Of a stretch of 64,000 nucleotides of DNA, positions 1 through 7,985 are shown piece after piece (the stretch's first letter is position 1; each line of letters opens with the position of its first letter). Source of the stretch: Clostridiales bacterium (lineage in GTDB: Bacteria; Bacillota; Clostridia; Peptostreptococcales; Acidaminobacteraceae); NCBI GenBank assembly GCA_016342415.1, contig JAEIOD010000005.1, positions 62,001-126,000 on the forward strand. The letters are read 5' to 3'. The position numbers and the translations under genes are program-made. Under the pieces are notes generated by a model. That model made no database searches. It was not told the DNA's origin and worked only from the letters and a program-made list of their open reading frames with translations.

Positions 1-725
1 ATTTCCTATCACCATTTATAGCGAGGATATTTGACGCATCACCAGTATTTGAAGGTGAGTTGTATGAAGAACTGAATTTACGAATTAAAGTATGGGAAAA
101 TACAGATATTTCAAGATGCAAGTACCCTGCAGGAGTAATGGATAAGTCGTTTAATTATCATGATTATGCTTCTTATATTGCAGAGACAAAACCAATTTTT
201 ATGCCGACAGAAAACGGTATTATGGAGACGGGGTCTAAAACGCTATTGGAGTTGTCGAGTTGCAACCCGTTATCTGATAAACAAATGAATCATGGTTTAT
301 CAATGGTATTCCCGGATGTAAGATTAAAGAACTATATAGAAATTAGGGTTGCGGATGCACTGCCTTATCCTTTGAATTTAGCTGTACCGGCATTGATTAA
401 AGGTATTTTTTATAATGAATCTGTATTGGATTATTATTATGAAATCTCAAAAGCATATACCAATCAGGATTTAATTAAATTAAATGATGCTCTAAAGAAA
501 GATTATGACATTTCATTTGAATGTAATCATGAAAAGGTTACTTGTAACGGGTTTGTCAATGATTTACTTAGAAGAACTTTAGATGGATTGGATAATATCG
601 ACAAAGGCTATTTAGAAACGTTTGTCAACTGGTATCAAGATCATGACAGTGTGGCGTCGTATTTAAAGTCAGTTCATAACACAGATAAGTTTATCAGTTT
701 TTTAAAGGGGGATTTCAATGTATAA
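1..725 (+). CDS. Glutamate-cysteine ligase-like (GCS2 type) protein, 3' part
   Basis: The reading frame is open from the left edge (first full codon at position 3), so the N-terminus is outside the window. An in-frame TTG at 60 is not the real start, because the residues encoded before it (SPFIARIFDASPVFEG) fit the family core of glutamate-cysteine ligases, where a 'S.SPiw.G' segment precedes a W..TD..R stretch; here VWENTDISRC follows. The family joins L-glutamate and L-cysteine (or another amine) through the gamma carboxyl using ATP. The stop overlaps the start of the next gene by 8 bp, so the two ligases are probably translationally coupled. Family assignment is from motif recall and the substrate is not determined. 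Confidence 0.62.
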   Translation, partial: FLSPFIARIFDASPVFEGELYEELNLRIKVWENTDISRCKYPAGVMDKSFNYHDYASYIAETKPIFMPTENGIMETGSKTLLELSSCNPLSDKQMNHGLSMVFPDVRLKNYIEIRVADALPYPLNLAVPALIKGIFYNESVLDYYYEISKAYTNQDLIKLNDALKKDYDISFECNHEKVTCNGFVNDLLRRTLDGLDNIDKGYLETFVNWYQDHDSVASYLKSVHNTDKFISFLKGDFNV

Positions 726-2046
726 AATCAATAAGGAAATGATGTCCTTTGCAAATGAAAATAGAACTCTGATAGAAGAAGACTATGTTAAGTCTTATGA
801 AGCAGTAGGTCAATCAGGGGCAGTTTATAAAGGCAAGCAATTACCATTTTTATATTATCCGACAATCTATTCAGATCAGGATATCGCTGTATTTGAAACT
901 TTAATAAAAAATATATATAAGATAGTAAATAAATCGATTGAAATATACCTGAAACATCCAGAAGTACGTCATGTATGGGGTTTTGACAAGAAGCTGGAGG
1001 AGTTGATAATATTACCTCATAAGTTTAAGGCCAATGTACCTATGGGGCGATTTGATTTCTTCTATTATCCAGATGGATCTTATAAATTCTGTGAACTAAA
1101 TACTGATGGTACGTCTGCTATGAATGAAGAAACACCACTATCAGATGTTTTGATGGAAACTGTTGCAATGAAATATTTCAGAGATAAGTATACTATTGAA
1201 CGTTTTGAACTGTATCAATCCTGGGTAGATGAAGTCGCTTCAATATACCAAGAATATGTTGAAAATGGTGGTGAGAAATCAGAAATACCTTATGTGGTAA
1301 TCATGGACTTTATGAGTAAAGGCTCTCCACTTGAATTTGAAGAGTTTAAGAAATGCTTTTTAACAAGTGGTTTTGCATGTGATATTGTTAGTCCTGACGA
1401 TTTAACTTTTAAAAATGATCATTTATTCTACAATGAGAAAAAAATTGATATTATCTATCGTCGATTGGTTACCAGAGATATGATGGATCGTTATGATGAT
1501 TTACAACCGCTTATATCAGGCATTAAAGCCAACAAAACATGTATCATCGGTTCAATCAAATCTCAAATCGTACATACAAAGAAATATTTTGAGGCGCTGT
1601 ATCACGATGATGTAAGAAAACACTTTAGTGAGGAAGAGCTTGCATATATTGACGCTCACATTCCGTATACAAAAGCTTTGGTTAAAGATGAGCATTTTGA
1701 AGACTATGTGTTGAATAAAGATAAGTATATTATAAAACCCGTTGATTTTTATGCTTCGAAGGGTGTTTACGCTGGTAAGGAATATGATTCAAAATCATGG
1801 AAAAAGATGTTATTGGACTCAATAGAACAAGGTTATATCATCCAAGAATTCTGTGAGAAGTCAGTTAACGAAAACTTACACTTTGATGAAGAAGGTCATT
1901 TTGAAGTCAAAGAAGTGAATAATATTACTGGATTGTTTTTATACAATGAAAAACTAAAGGGTGTATTCACTAGGGCTGGTTTTAATGCTGTGATTTCTGA
2001 TTTGAACGACGGTTACTCATTATCATCACTGGTTATAAGAGAATAG
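718..2046 (+). CDS. Glutathionylspermidine synthase-like ATP-grasp ligase
   Basis: This 442-residue protein resembles the C-terminal synthetase half of glutathionylspermidine synthase, an ATP-grasp enzyme that makes an amide bond between a peptide carboxyl and an amine. Around residues 105-135 the segment GRFDFFYYPDGSYKFCELNT matches the family's substrate and Mg-ATP core. Later segments (YIIKPVDFYASKGVYAG, EVKEVNNITGLFLYN) fit the ATP-grasp nucleotide site. No amidase domain is fused to it. It starts at ATG 718 behind AAAGGGGG and overlaps the upstream GCS2-like gene by 8 bp, which suggests sequential steps in making a gamma-glutamyl peptide conjugate. The product is not known. Confidence 0.72.
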   Translation: MYKINKEMMSFANENRTLIEEDYVKSYEAVGQSGAVYKGKQLPFLYYPTIYSDQDIAVFETLIKNIYKIVNKSIEIYLKHPEVRHVWGFDKKLEELIILPHKFKANVPMGRFDFFYYPDGSYKFCELNTDGTSAMNEETPLSDVLMETVAMKYFRDKYTIERFELYQSWVDEVASIYQEYVENGGEKSEIPYVVIMDFMSKGSPLEFEEFKKCFLTSGFACDIVSPDDLTFKNDHLFYNEKKIDIIYRRLVTRDMMDRYDDLQPLISGIKANKTCIIGSIKSQIVHTKKYFEALYHDDVRKHFSEEELAYIDAHIPYTKALVKDEHFEDYVLNKDKYIIKPVDFYASKGVYAGKEYDSKSWKKMLLDSIEQGYIIQEFCEKSVNENLHFDEEGHFEVKEVNNITGLFLYNEKLKGVFTRAGFNAVISDLNDGYSLSSLVIRE

Positions 2047-2049
2047 TAA

Positions 2050-2084
2050 TAAAAAAGCTAGTACCGAAGGTATTAGCTTTTTTT
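2050..2084. terminator. Bidirectional intrinsic terminator
   Basis: AAAAAGCTA and TAGCTTTTT form the outer stem, TACC and GGTA the inner stem, with a GAA loop and a G-U pair between them. A-runs and T-runs on both sides let it end the ligase operon on the plus strand and the CheX-like gene arriving on the minus strand. Confidence 0.85.
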
Positions 2085-2085
2085 G

Positions 2086-2973
2086 TTATACAATTGGATT
2101 TAGACTGATTAATAAATCGAATCGTCCAAAACTAGTAGTAAATGGAATACAATAAACCTTATTGGATTCAATCAAGTGATTTTTCTGAATGACTTGGAGT
2201 TTTAAACTCATATCGACACCATGATCAGATAGATTAACCAAGTAGAGACCGTTGTTAAGATTTAAGAATTCTCCAAGGGCATCTTGAGCGTAATCATCTA
2301 AAGAGTGGAATGCTTCATCAGCATATTCGCTAGCGAATTTTATAAGAACATCTGTCTTAGCAGCAAAACCAGTATAAATACGTTTTGGTCCAATAATATC
2401 CTGTTTGATCAAATAGTCATATTGTCTGGAATCGATGACTTCAACATGATCTATTAAGGTACTTGAATCAATAAAACGAACGGTATTCTTATAAAATAAT
2501 GCGATATATTCTTTATATAAATCAGCAAAAGCATCCTGATGAAAATTCAAGTAAGCATCAATTATCGTTTTAGCCTTACCATCTTTTAAAGCTTCAAAAG
2601 ACTCATCACTTAAAGAGAATGCATTCTTATAATTATTTAGGTTTGATTCCACTTCCTCATATGTCATAATATTTTGATCGATTAGGGTTTGACTAAGTTT
2701 TAAATGTTCAGTATCTTGAACGCTTAACAGAATACCTAATTCCGGTTCAGTTAAAAAACCTTCATCAATTGATATTTCACCAAACCGCTTATCAATTCTT
2801 GTTTGTAATTGATTGACTCTATTGACATTGTCAGCGGTCATTAAACCTGAATTGATTGCTAAAACTCCTAACTTTACTCTTGTTTTTTTACTGATATCTA
2901 ATAATTTACTTAAAGTTTCTTTATCGATGGTGCCTTGGTTCAAAAGAAATTGACCAAAAAAAACACTAAACAT
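2086..2973 (-). CDS. CheX-like phosphatase with MshEN-like N-terminal repeats
   Basis: The 295-residue protein has two parts. Residues 1-115 carry about three repeats of the MshEN/GspE-N pattern (for example KLGVLAINSGLMTADNV, then RFGEISIDEGFLTEPEL, then KLSQTLIDQNIMTYEEV); this fold binds c-di-GMP in some proteins. Residues about 150-295 resemble CheX/CheC phosphatases, with an E..N signature in LGEFLNLNNGLY, the acid/amide pair that dephosphorylates CheY-P. It begins at ATG 2973 behind AGAGAGGTT. It lies 12 bp downstream of a CheY-like receiver gene on the same strand, its likely substrate. Fold assignments are inferred from motifs; c-di-GMP binding is speculative. Confidence 0.6.
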   Translation of the reverse strand: MFSVFFGQFLLNQGTIDKETLSKLLDISKKTRVKLGVLAINSGLMTADNVNRVNQLQTRIDKRFGEISIDEGFLTEPELGILLSVQDTEHLKLSQTLIDQNIMTYEEVESNLNNYKNAFSLSDESFEALKDGKAKTIIDAYLNFHQDAFADLYKEYIALFYKNTVRFIDSSTLIDHVEVIDSRQYDYLIKQDIIGPKRIYTGFAAKTDVLIKFASEYADEAFHSLDDYAQDALGEFLNLNNGLYLVNLSDHGVDMSLKLQVIQKNHLIESNKVYCIPFTTSFGRFDLLISLNPIV

Positions 2974-2985
2974 AATTAACCTCTC

Positions 2986-3351
2986 TTATATATATTTCAA
3001 AAGAACTGTATTTAAATTCTTCAAATCCCATGGTTTTTGAATGAAATCAGATGCGCCTTTTTCTAATGCAGATTTCAAATTCGATTTAGTCCCCACTGAA
3101 GATAACATAATGACAATTGCTTTTGAATCGAAATTAATGATATCTGTTAATGCCTCTATGCCATCTTTTTCTGGCATGATGATATCCATAAAAACAATGT
3201 TTGGTTGAACTTCTTTATACTTTTTTATAGCTTCCACTCCGTTTTTAGCCTCATAAAACTCACATGGCTGATCAATAGATATAGCACCCTGTAACTTTTT
3301 CCTAATGGTCATAGAGTCATCGCAAATTAATATTTTAATTATTTTTCTCAC
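2986..3351 (-). CDS. CheY-like single-domain response regulator
   Basis: A stand-alone receiver of about 120 residues. It has the acidic pair D11-D12, phospho-acceptor D56 in FMDIIMP, the switch serine region MLSSVG (84-87) and K106 in IQKPW. There is no output domain, so it should act by protein contact, most simply with the CheX-like protein encoded next. The GTG start at 3351 lies inside the strong Shine-Dalgarno AAGGGGTGAG (3356-3347). The best spaced codon is an ATT at 3339, which would give the typical CheY N-terminus MKILICDDS. The true start is therefore uncertain by four residues. Confidence 0.88.
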   Translation of the reverse strand: MRKIIKILICDDSMTIRKKLQGAISIDQPCEFYEAKNGVEAIKKYKEVQPNIVFMDIIMPEKDGIEALTDIINFDSKAIVIMLSSVGTKSNLKSALEKGASDFIQKPWDLKNLNTVLLKYI

Positions 3352-3375
3352 CCCTTAATTATATTTACTAACAAC

Positions 3376-3384
3376 ATTATATCA
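3376..3384 (-). promoter_or_regulatory. Extended -10 promoter for the CheY-CheX pair
   Basis: Read on the minus strand, TGATATAAT gives a perfect -10 with the extended TG. No good -35 is present 17 bp upstream. It lies about 25 bp before the receiver gene. The same 9-mer recurs before the genes at 9788 and 58381. Confidence 0.5.
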
Positions 3385-3486
3385 CATAGTTTTAAAAAGC
3401 CACATTTAAATTTTTTGACCTTTTTTAACATATCCATTAAACTCTAATTATGTCGTCGTTTTTATTATGATAATATCATCAGGGAA

Positions 3487-3514
3487 TTGACAGTCTTGCG
3501 CCAAAAGGTATAGC
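3487..3514 (+). promoter_or_regulatory. Candidate promoter for the reductive-dehalogenase-like operon
   Basis: TTGACA at 3487-3492 and TATAGC at 3509-3514 are 16 bp apart, about 30 bp before the ATG at 3545. The -35 is perfect and the -10 matches four of six positions. The rest of the 3352-3544 gap holds only the divergent promoter and AT-rich sequence. Confidence 0.5.
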
Positions 3515-3544
3515 AATAGAATTATCATTTTAAAGGAGATTTAT

Positions 3545-4723
3545 ATGAGTCAAGATGTAAAAGTGTATCATCAATATGATACAGAAAAGAAAGAGACTTA
3601 TGAATCAGTTGTGAAGAACTGGCAAGAGGAAAAGAGCCGAATGAAAGAAATGACTGATTCATCAAGAGTGATGAGATGGAGTTATACCAATGGTATGTTT
3701 AAGTATAAGAACAACCATGGTAAACAGATTACAGATCAAAATCCCTACATCAATATCGTGGATGTAGATGAATTCGATTTATCCATTAAGAATCATCCTT
3801 ATCCACCGGATCCACCTGCATTTAACAATAAGAATAGACCCAATTTTTTTGGTACTTTAATGGATGAATATGTTGATGATGCGAAGTGGTATAAGACCAA
3901 TCTACATGAATCCTATGAAAGAATCTTAAATGAAGCCAAAGGGATTGATCTTCCGAAAGTTAATGCTGTAAAAACGATGGATGAATGTGAGTTGAAAGAG
4001 GCAATCAAGAGGTATGCAAATAGCCTTGGATTTGTTTCGGTAGGTGTGACCAAAATAGACAGAAGATTTGTATCGGTAGAAATAGATGATGACATTATTT
4101 TTGATACAGTAATCCTACTAGGTTACGAAATGCCGCATGAAGTACTTTACAGGTATCCAAAACCAGAACATGATACAGCTGCATATTATGGTTATGCTCA
4201 TTGTGCTGCTTATGTTCATGATGTTGCTGATTTTATTCGTGCAAAAGGATATGATTGCCGGGCAAGGAGTTGGGAAGGATTTATCAAATATTCAGTTCAT
4301 GCAGTGAATGCTGGATTGGGTAATTTCTCTACTTATGGTATCGTACATACACCAGAAGCAGGAACCAGAATAAAATATACTTCTATTATTGTCGATGCAG
4401 ATTTAGAATTAGATCTACCGGTTGATTATAATATAGAAGAGTTCTGTTCAAGATGTAGAATGTGTCAGAAATCCTGTCCTTCTTTTGCGATTCCTAAAGA
4501 AGAAACTCGTTATAGAGGTGCGATTAAAAGAACAACGGATCACATAAAATGTTTTGACATGATGGCAACTCAACATGAATGTGTCAAATGTATAAGAGTT
4601 TGCCCTATCAGCATGTTGGGTTATGAAAATGCTTTGAACTCTTTACCTTCTTATTATCAATATAATCTACAAAGCAACACATATCAAACAGATTATAAAC
4701 AAGGAGGTTCTGATGAAAATTAA
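3545..4723 (+). CDS. Cytosolic reductive-dehalogenase-like iron-sulfur protein
   Basis: The 392-residue protein resembles reductive dehalogenases (RdhA), corrinoid Fe-S enzymes that remove halogens from organics. The core shows HAVNAGLGNFSTYG near residues 252-265, then CSRCRMCQKSCP (C301, C304, C307, C311) and a second set C336, C346, C349, C353 with CX9CX2CX3CP spacing; these fit two 4Fe-4S clusters. There is no twin-arginine signal and no nearby rdhB-type membrane anchor, so it should be cytosolic and non-respiratory. The next gene overlaps it by 11 bp and encodes a flavoprotein that could supply electrons. QueG-like proteins share the fold, but the second cluster spacing and the N-terminal 120 residues favour RdhA. 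The substrate is unknown. Confidence 0.65.
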   Translation: MSQDVKVYHQYDTEKKETYESVVKNWQEEKSRMKEMTDSSRVMRWSYTNGMFKYKNNHGKQITDQNPYINIVDVDEFDLSIKNHPYPPDPPAFNNKNRPNFFGTLMDEYVDDAKWYKTNLHESYERILNEAKGIDLPKVNAVKTMDECELKEAIKRYANSLGFVSVGVTKIDRRFVSVEIDDDIIFDTVILLGYEMPHEVLYRYPKPEHDTAAYYGYAHCAAYVHDVADFIRAKGYDCRARSWEGFIKYSVHAVNAGLGNFSTYGIVHTPEAGTRIKYTSIIVDADLELDLPVDYNIEEFCSRCRMCQKSCPSFAIPKEETRYRGAIKRTTDHIKCFDMMATQHECVKCIRVCPISMLGYENALNSLPSYYQYNLQSNTYQTDYKQGGSDEN

Positions 4724-6590
4724 AATAATTGGTCATTTAAATATACAAAATGACGTAGAAGTTTCTTTAAACGAGACATTAAAAACACTGTATAAAAGAT
4801 TGGGTGGGCAAAAATCGCCACATATGATTCAAGTTGGTGGTGCTTTAGGTCTTCTTTTAAAAGATTATGATATCAACACCAGTATAGAAGCATTACAATC
4901 GGAATTTTATGAGTCTTCAATAGCATATATAAGTGAATTCTGTCCAGTGGATTATATGAGGTTCATGTGTCGATTTGTACTTCGTGAACTGAATATTGTA
5001 AATGATTTTACCATGAAAATCCATGACATTGTCAACGGCATGACGGAAAATAAAACAAGTACCACAGATTATAACTGTTTGAAGATACTGATTAAAGACA
5101 ATCCAAAGACTCTTGGTGAAAAGTTACTGCTTAGAAATCTGATGAGTATAATAGAATTTTATGAAAAAGATATCCTTGAGCATTTACAAGGGTACTGCAA
5201 ACTAGGTATCTGTAGAGGATTGATCGATGCACAGTGTATCAATGCTTGTCCTGCTCATATTCACATACCTGGATTTGTAGCCTTGATGAAAGATCGAAAG
5301 TATGAAGAAGCTTATGCATTGATGAGACAAGAGAATCCTCTAAGCGGCGTTTGTGGCTCGATATGTGCGAGACCCTGTGAAGTGAGATGTAGAAGAGGTG
5401 AAATAACAGGTACTGTTGGTGTTAGAGCCTTGCAGCGATTTATTACCAGTGAAGCATTGGAACACTGGAAGTACAAAGAGACATGTTTGGAAAACAATAA
5501 TAAACATATTGGTATTATTGGTGGGGGACCAAGTGGCTTAACTGCAGCATATTATCTAAGACGTACAGGCTACGATGTTACAATTTATGAGAAACATTCT
5601 GAAGCTGGTGGTATGTTGTCTTATGGTGTTCCCAAATATAGGTTGCCACAACGTGATATTCAAGAAGAAGTTAAGACGATTGAAAGTCTGGGTGTAACGA
5701 TCGTAACCAATATCGAGGTAGGAAAAGACATTACCTTTGATACGATTAAAAAGAATCATGATGCTGTTTTGCTTGCAACGGGTACACAAGTTGGACGTAA
5801 AATGAGAGTAGAACATGACCAAGTTTTATCTGGTATCGACTTCTTGAAAGGCGTTCATTTAGATCAGTTGAAGGATTATGGATCCAATATACTAGTTGTA
5901 GGTGGTGGTGATGTAGCCATGGACTGTGCTAGAACGGCTATAAGACTTGGTAGTCAAGTTACTGTCATGAGTTTGGAATCGTTTGAAGAGATGCCGGCAA
6001 GTTGTGAAGAAAAAACTCAAGCGGTAGAAGAGGGTGTTTTATTTAAGTGCAGTTTTGCTATTAAAGAAGTTAAGGGACAGAATATCCATCTCGATAAATG
6101 TCTTGAGGTATTAGATGATGCCCAGATGTTTAAGCCGATATTTGAATCTTCTGATGATATGTTATGTGGAATAGATATGATTGTATTTGCCATTGGTCAA
6201 AGTGCTGAACTTGATTATGTAAATGAGACGTATCAGCACATTGATGGCATGTCTCTTGGGCAACAGGTATTTGCCTGCGGGGATATGATTAGACCTACAA
6301 TTGTGATAGATGCCATAGCCCAAGGTAAAACTGTAGCAAGGCTCATAGACAGTTCTTTGGGAGGAAGTGGTCTTTATTTTGGGGATGAGATAGAGATTCC
6401 GGAAAAGGTTTTAAATATAAGAACATTTGATTATGATTTGAGAGAAATACAAACTATCGGGAAAAAGGATAGAATTCATACTTTTGATCAAGTGAATCTG
6501 AATTATTCAATTGAAGATGCGATTTATGAAGCAGACCGTTGTATGAGATGCGACAGAAATTCAAAAGCATCGTTGTTGTTGGGACGGTAA
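4713..6590 (+). CDS. NuoF-like/GltD-like NAD(P)H flavoprotein with Fe-S motifs
   Basis: This 625-residue protein has three parts. Residues 1-155 look like the C-terminal part of NuoF (VGGALGLLL, then SIAYISEFCPVDYMRF), but the cysteines that bind the N3 cluster there are missing. Residues about 165-230 are the GltD-type Fe-S region with CRGLIDAQCINACP and VCGSICARPCEVRCRRG. Residues about 265-560 hold the FAD site IGIIGGGPSGLTAAYY and the pyridine nucleotide site ILVVGGGDVAMDCA. The tail ends in RCMRCD. It starts behind AAGGAGGT (4701-4708) inside the previous gene. Known relatives (glutamate synthase small subunit, NfnB) pass electrons from NADPH to Fe-S partners; here the partner is inferred to be the RdhA-like protein. 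Confidence 0.75.
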   Translation: MKIKIIGHLNIQNDVEVSLNETLKTLYKRLGGQKSPHMIQVGGALGLLLKDYDINTSIEALQSEFYESSIAYISEFCPVDYMRFMCRFVLRELNIVNDFTMKIHDIVNGMTENKTSTTDYNCLKILIKDNPKTLGEKLLLRNLMSIIEFYEKDILEHLQGYCKLGICRGLIDAQCINACPAHIHIPGFVALMKDRKYEEAYALMRQENPLSGVCGSICARPCEVRCRRGEITGTVGVRALQRFITSEALEHWKYKETCLENNNKHIGIIGGGPSGLTAAYYLRRTGYDVTIYEKHSEAGGMLSYGVPKYRLPQRDIQEEVKTIESLGVTIVTNIEVGKDITFDTIKKNHDAVLLATGTQVGRKMRVEHDQVLSGIDFLKGVHLDQLKDYGSNILVVGGGDVAMDCARTAIRLGSQVTVMSLESFEEMPASCEEKTQAVEEGVLFKCSFAIKEVKGQNIHLDKCLEVLDDAQMFKPIFESSDDMLCGIDMIVFAIGQSAELDYVNETYQHIDGMSLGQQVFACGDMIRPTIVIDAIAQGKTVARLIDSSLGGSGLYFGDEIEIPEKVLNIRTFDYDLREIQTIGKKDRIHTFDQVNLNYSIEDAIYEADRCMRCDRNSKASLLLGR

Positions 6591-6591
6591 C

Positions 6592-7920
6592 ATGAAGAAA
6601 ACAAACCATTTCAAAACCATTCTATCATTGGGTTTACCACTGATGATTGGTAGTATACTTCAAATATTGATGGGAACAATGGATGTATTGTTTATTTCGC
6701 AATTGGGTACGGAGTATACTGCAGCATCCACGATGGGTACTTCTATAGCAGGCGTATTTTTTATATTCTCAATGTTGGTATCTGCAGGTGTAGTTGCATT
6801 AGTTGCTAGAAAAATTGGTGAAAAAAATGAAAGGGCAGTTCAATCCTACGGGATGACTGCCTTGATTTTAGCTGGTATTATTGGTATATCTGTCAGTTTG
6901 ATAGCGGTTACATTTTCAAAACCGATCATTAGTGTTTATGATCCAGATCCTTCTTTGGCTGTACTGATAAAAAAATATGTTGATATAATATTTACTTTTA
7001 CGTTTGTTGTATTTTTAAATACTACACTGCGAAGTATCATTCAGTCAACTGGTAATACAAAAGGTCCACTCTATATATTCGGAACTGCCAATATCATCAA
7101 TATCGTTCTAGACTATTTGTTCATCATTGTTTTGGATTTCGGTATCAGAGGGGCAGCTTTTGCAACTGTTCTATCACAAGCATTTGCATGTTTAATGATG
7201 ATGGGCTTGTTATACAAACAACTCTTTAACAATCGACGTGAATTCTTTGGCTTATTTTCCATACGGTTAAAAGAGATGAAAGATATTTTGAGTATAGGTG
7301 TCTGGGCCTGTGTTCAATCTATTGCACGACCTATTACGGGTTTGGTAATGATGAGAATCGTCTACAACGTAGGCGGCAAATCCGGATCAGCCGCTTTTGG
7401 TATTGGACTGAATGTCATTAATTATTTTTTTATCATTCTGACGGGTTTATCGGGTGCTATTTCGATTTTGGTTGGACAAAAAATTGGAGAAGGTCATATT
7501 GACGAAGCGAAAGAGATTGTGAATGAGGGAATAAGGTATACTGTCATCAACTTAATTGTATTTCACATACCGTATTTGATTTTTACTGAATTACTGTTTA
7601 AACCGTTTAATACAACACCAGAAGTGACAGCTATGGGTGTGAGTTATGTAAGGATAGTCTTTTTAGGATTTATTGTATTAGGACATGTTTTTATCTATAG
7701 AGGTGCTTTTGCAGGTGCTGGAGATACATATCCGCCGATGATGGCTGCTTTGTTTGCTAATGTTGTGTGTAAGTTAATTCTTGCATTTGTATTTACCACT
7801 TTATTTGAATTTGGTATAAATGGTGTTTGGTTAGCCATATTATTATCAATTTATGCAGAATGGATTGTGATTACACGTTATTATAGAACAGGCAAGCTAT
7901 ATAAAAATTCAATCGGATAA
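6592..7920 (+). CDS. MATE family multidrug/toxin efflux transporter
   Basis: A 442-residue integral membrane protein with about 12 hydrophobic segments and the duplicated MATE architecture. The N-terminal segment LPLMIGSILQILMGTMDVLF and the repeated loop features around residues 45-60 and 265-290 are typical. The family exports cationic drugs or metabolites using Na+ or H+ gradients. The ATG follows the flavoprotein stop by one base, so it is the third gene of the 3545-7920 operon. It might export a product or substrate of the redox pair, but that is inference from position only. Confidence 0.88.
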   Translation: MKKTNHFKTILSLGLPLMIGSILQILMGTMDVLFISQLGTEYTAASTMGTSIAGVFFIFSMLVSAGVVALVARKIGEKNERAVQSYGMTALILAGIIGISVSLIAVTFSKPIISVYDPDPSLAVLIKKYVDIIFTFTFVVFLNTTLRSIIQSTGNTKGPLYIFGTANIINIVLDYLFIIVLDFGIRGAAFATVLSQAFACLMMMGLLYKQLFNNRREFFGLFSIRLKEMKDILSIGVWACVQSIARPITGLVMMRIVYNVGGKSGSAAFGIGLNVINYFFIILTGLSGAISILVGQKIGEGHIDEAKEIVNEGIRYTVINLIVFHIPYLIFTELLFKPFNTTPEVTAMGVSYVRIVFLGFIVLGHVFIYRGAFAGAGDTYPPMMAALFANVVCKLILAFVFTTLFEFGINGVWLAILLSIYAEWIVITRYYRTGKLYKNSIG

Positions 7921-7985
7921 AAAATATTTTAACATAGTGATGATTTTACAAGTCGTGGGGTATATAAGTATTGGGAGTGGAGTGT

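Noticed and set aside
3545..4723. Annotation as epoxyqueuosine reductase QueG
   Set aside because: Both share the Fe-S/corrinoid fold, but the N-terminal extension, the CX9CX2CX3CP second motif and the flavoprotein partner fit RdhA-like better. Not fully excluded.
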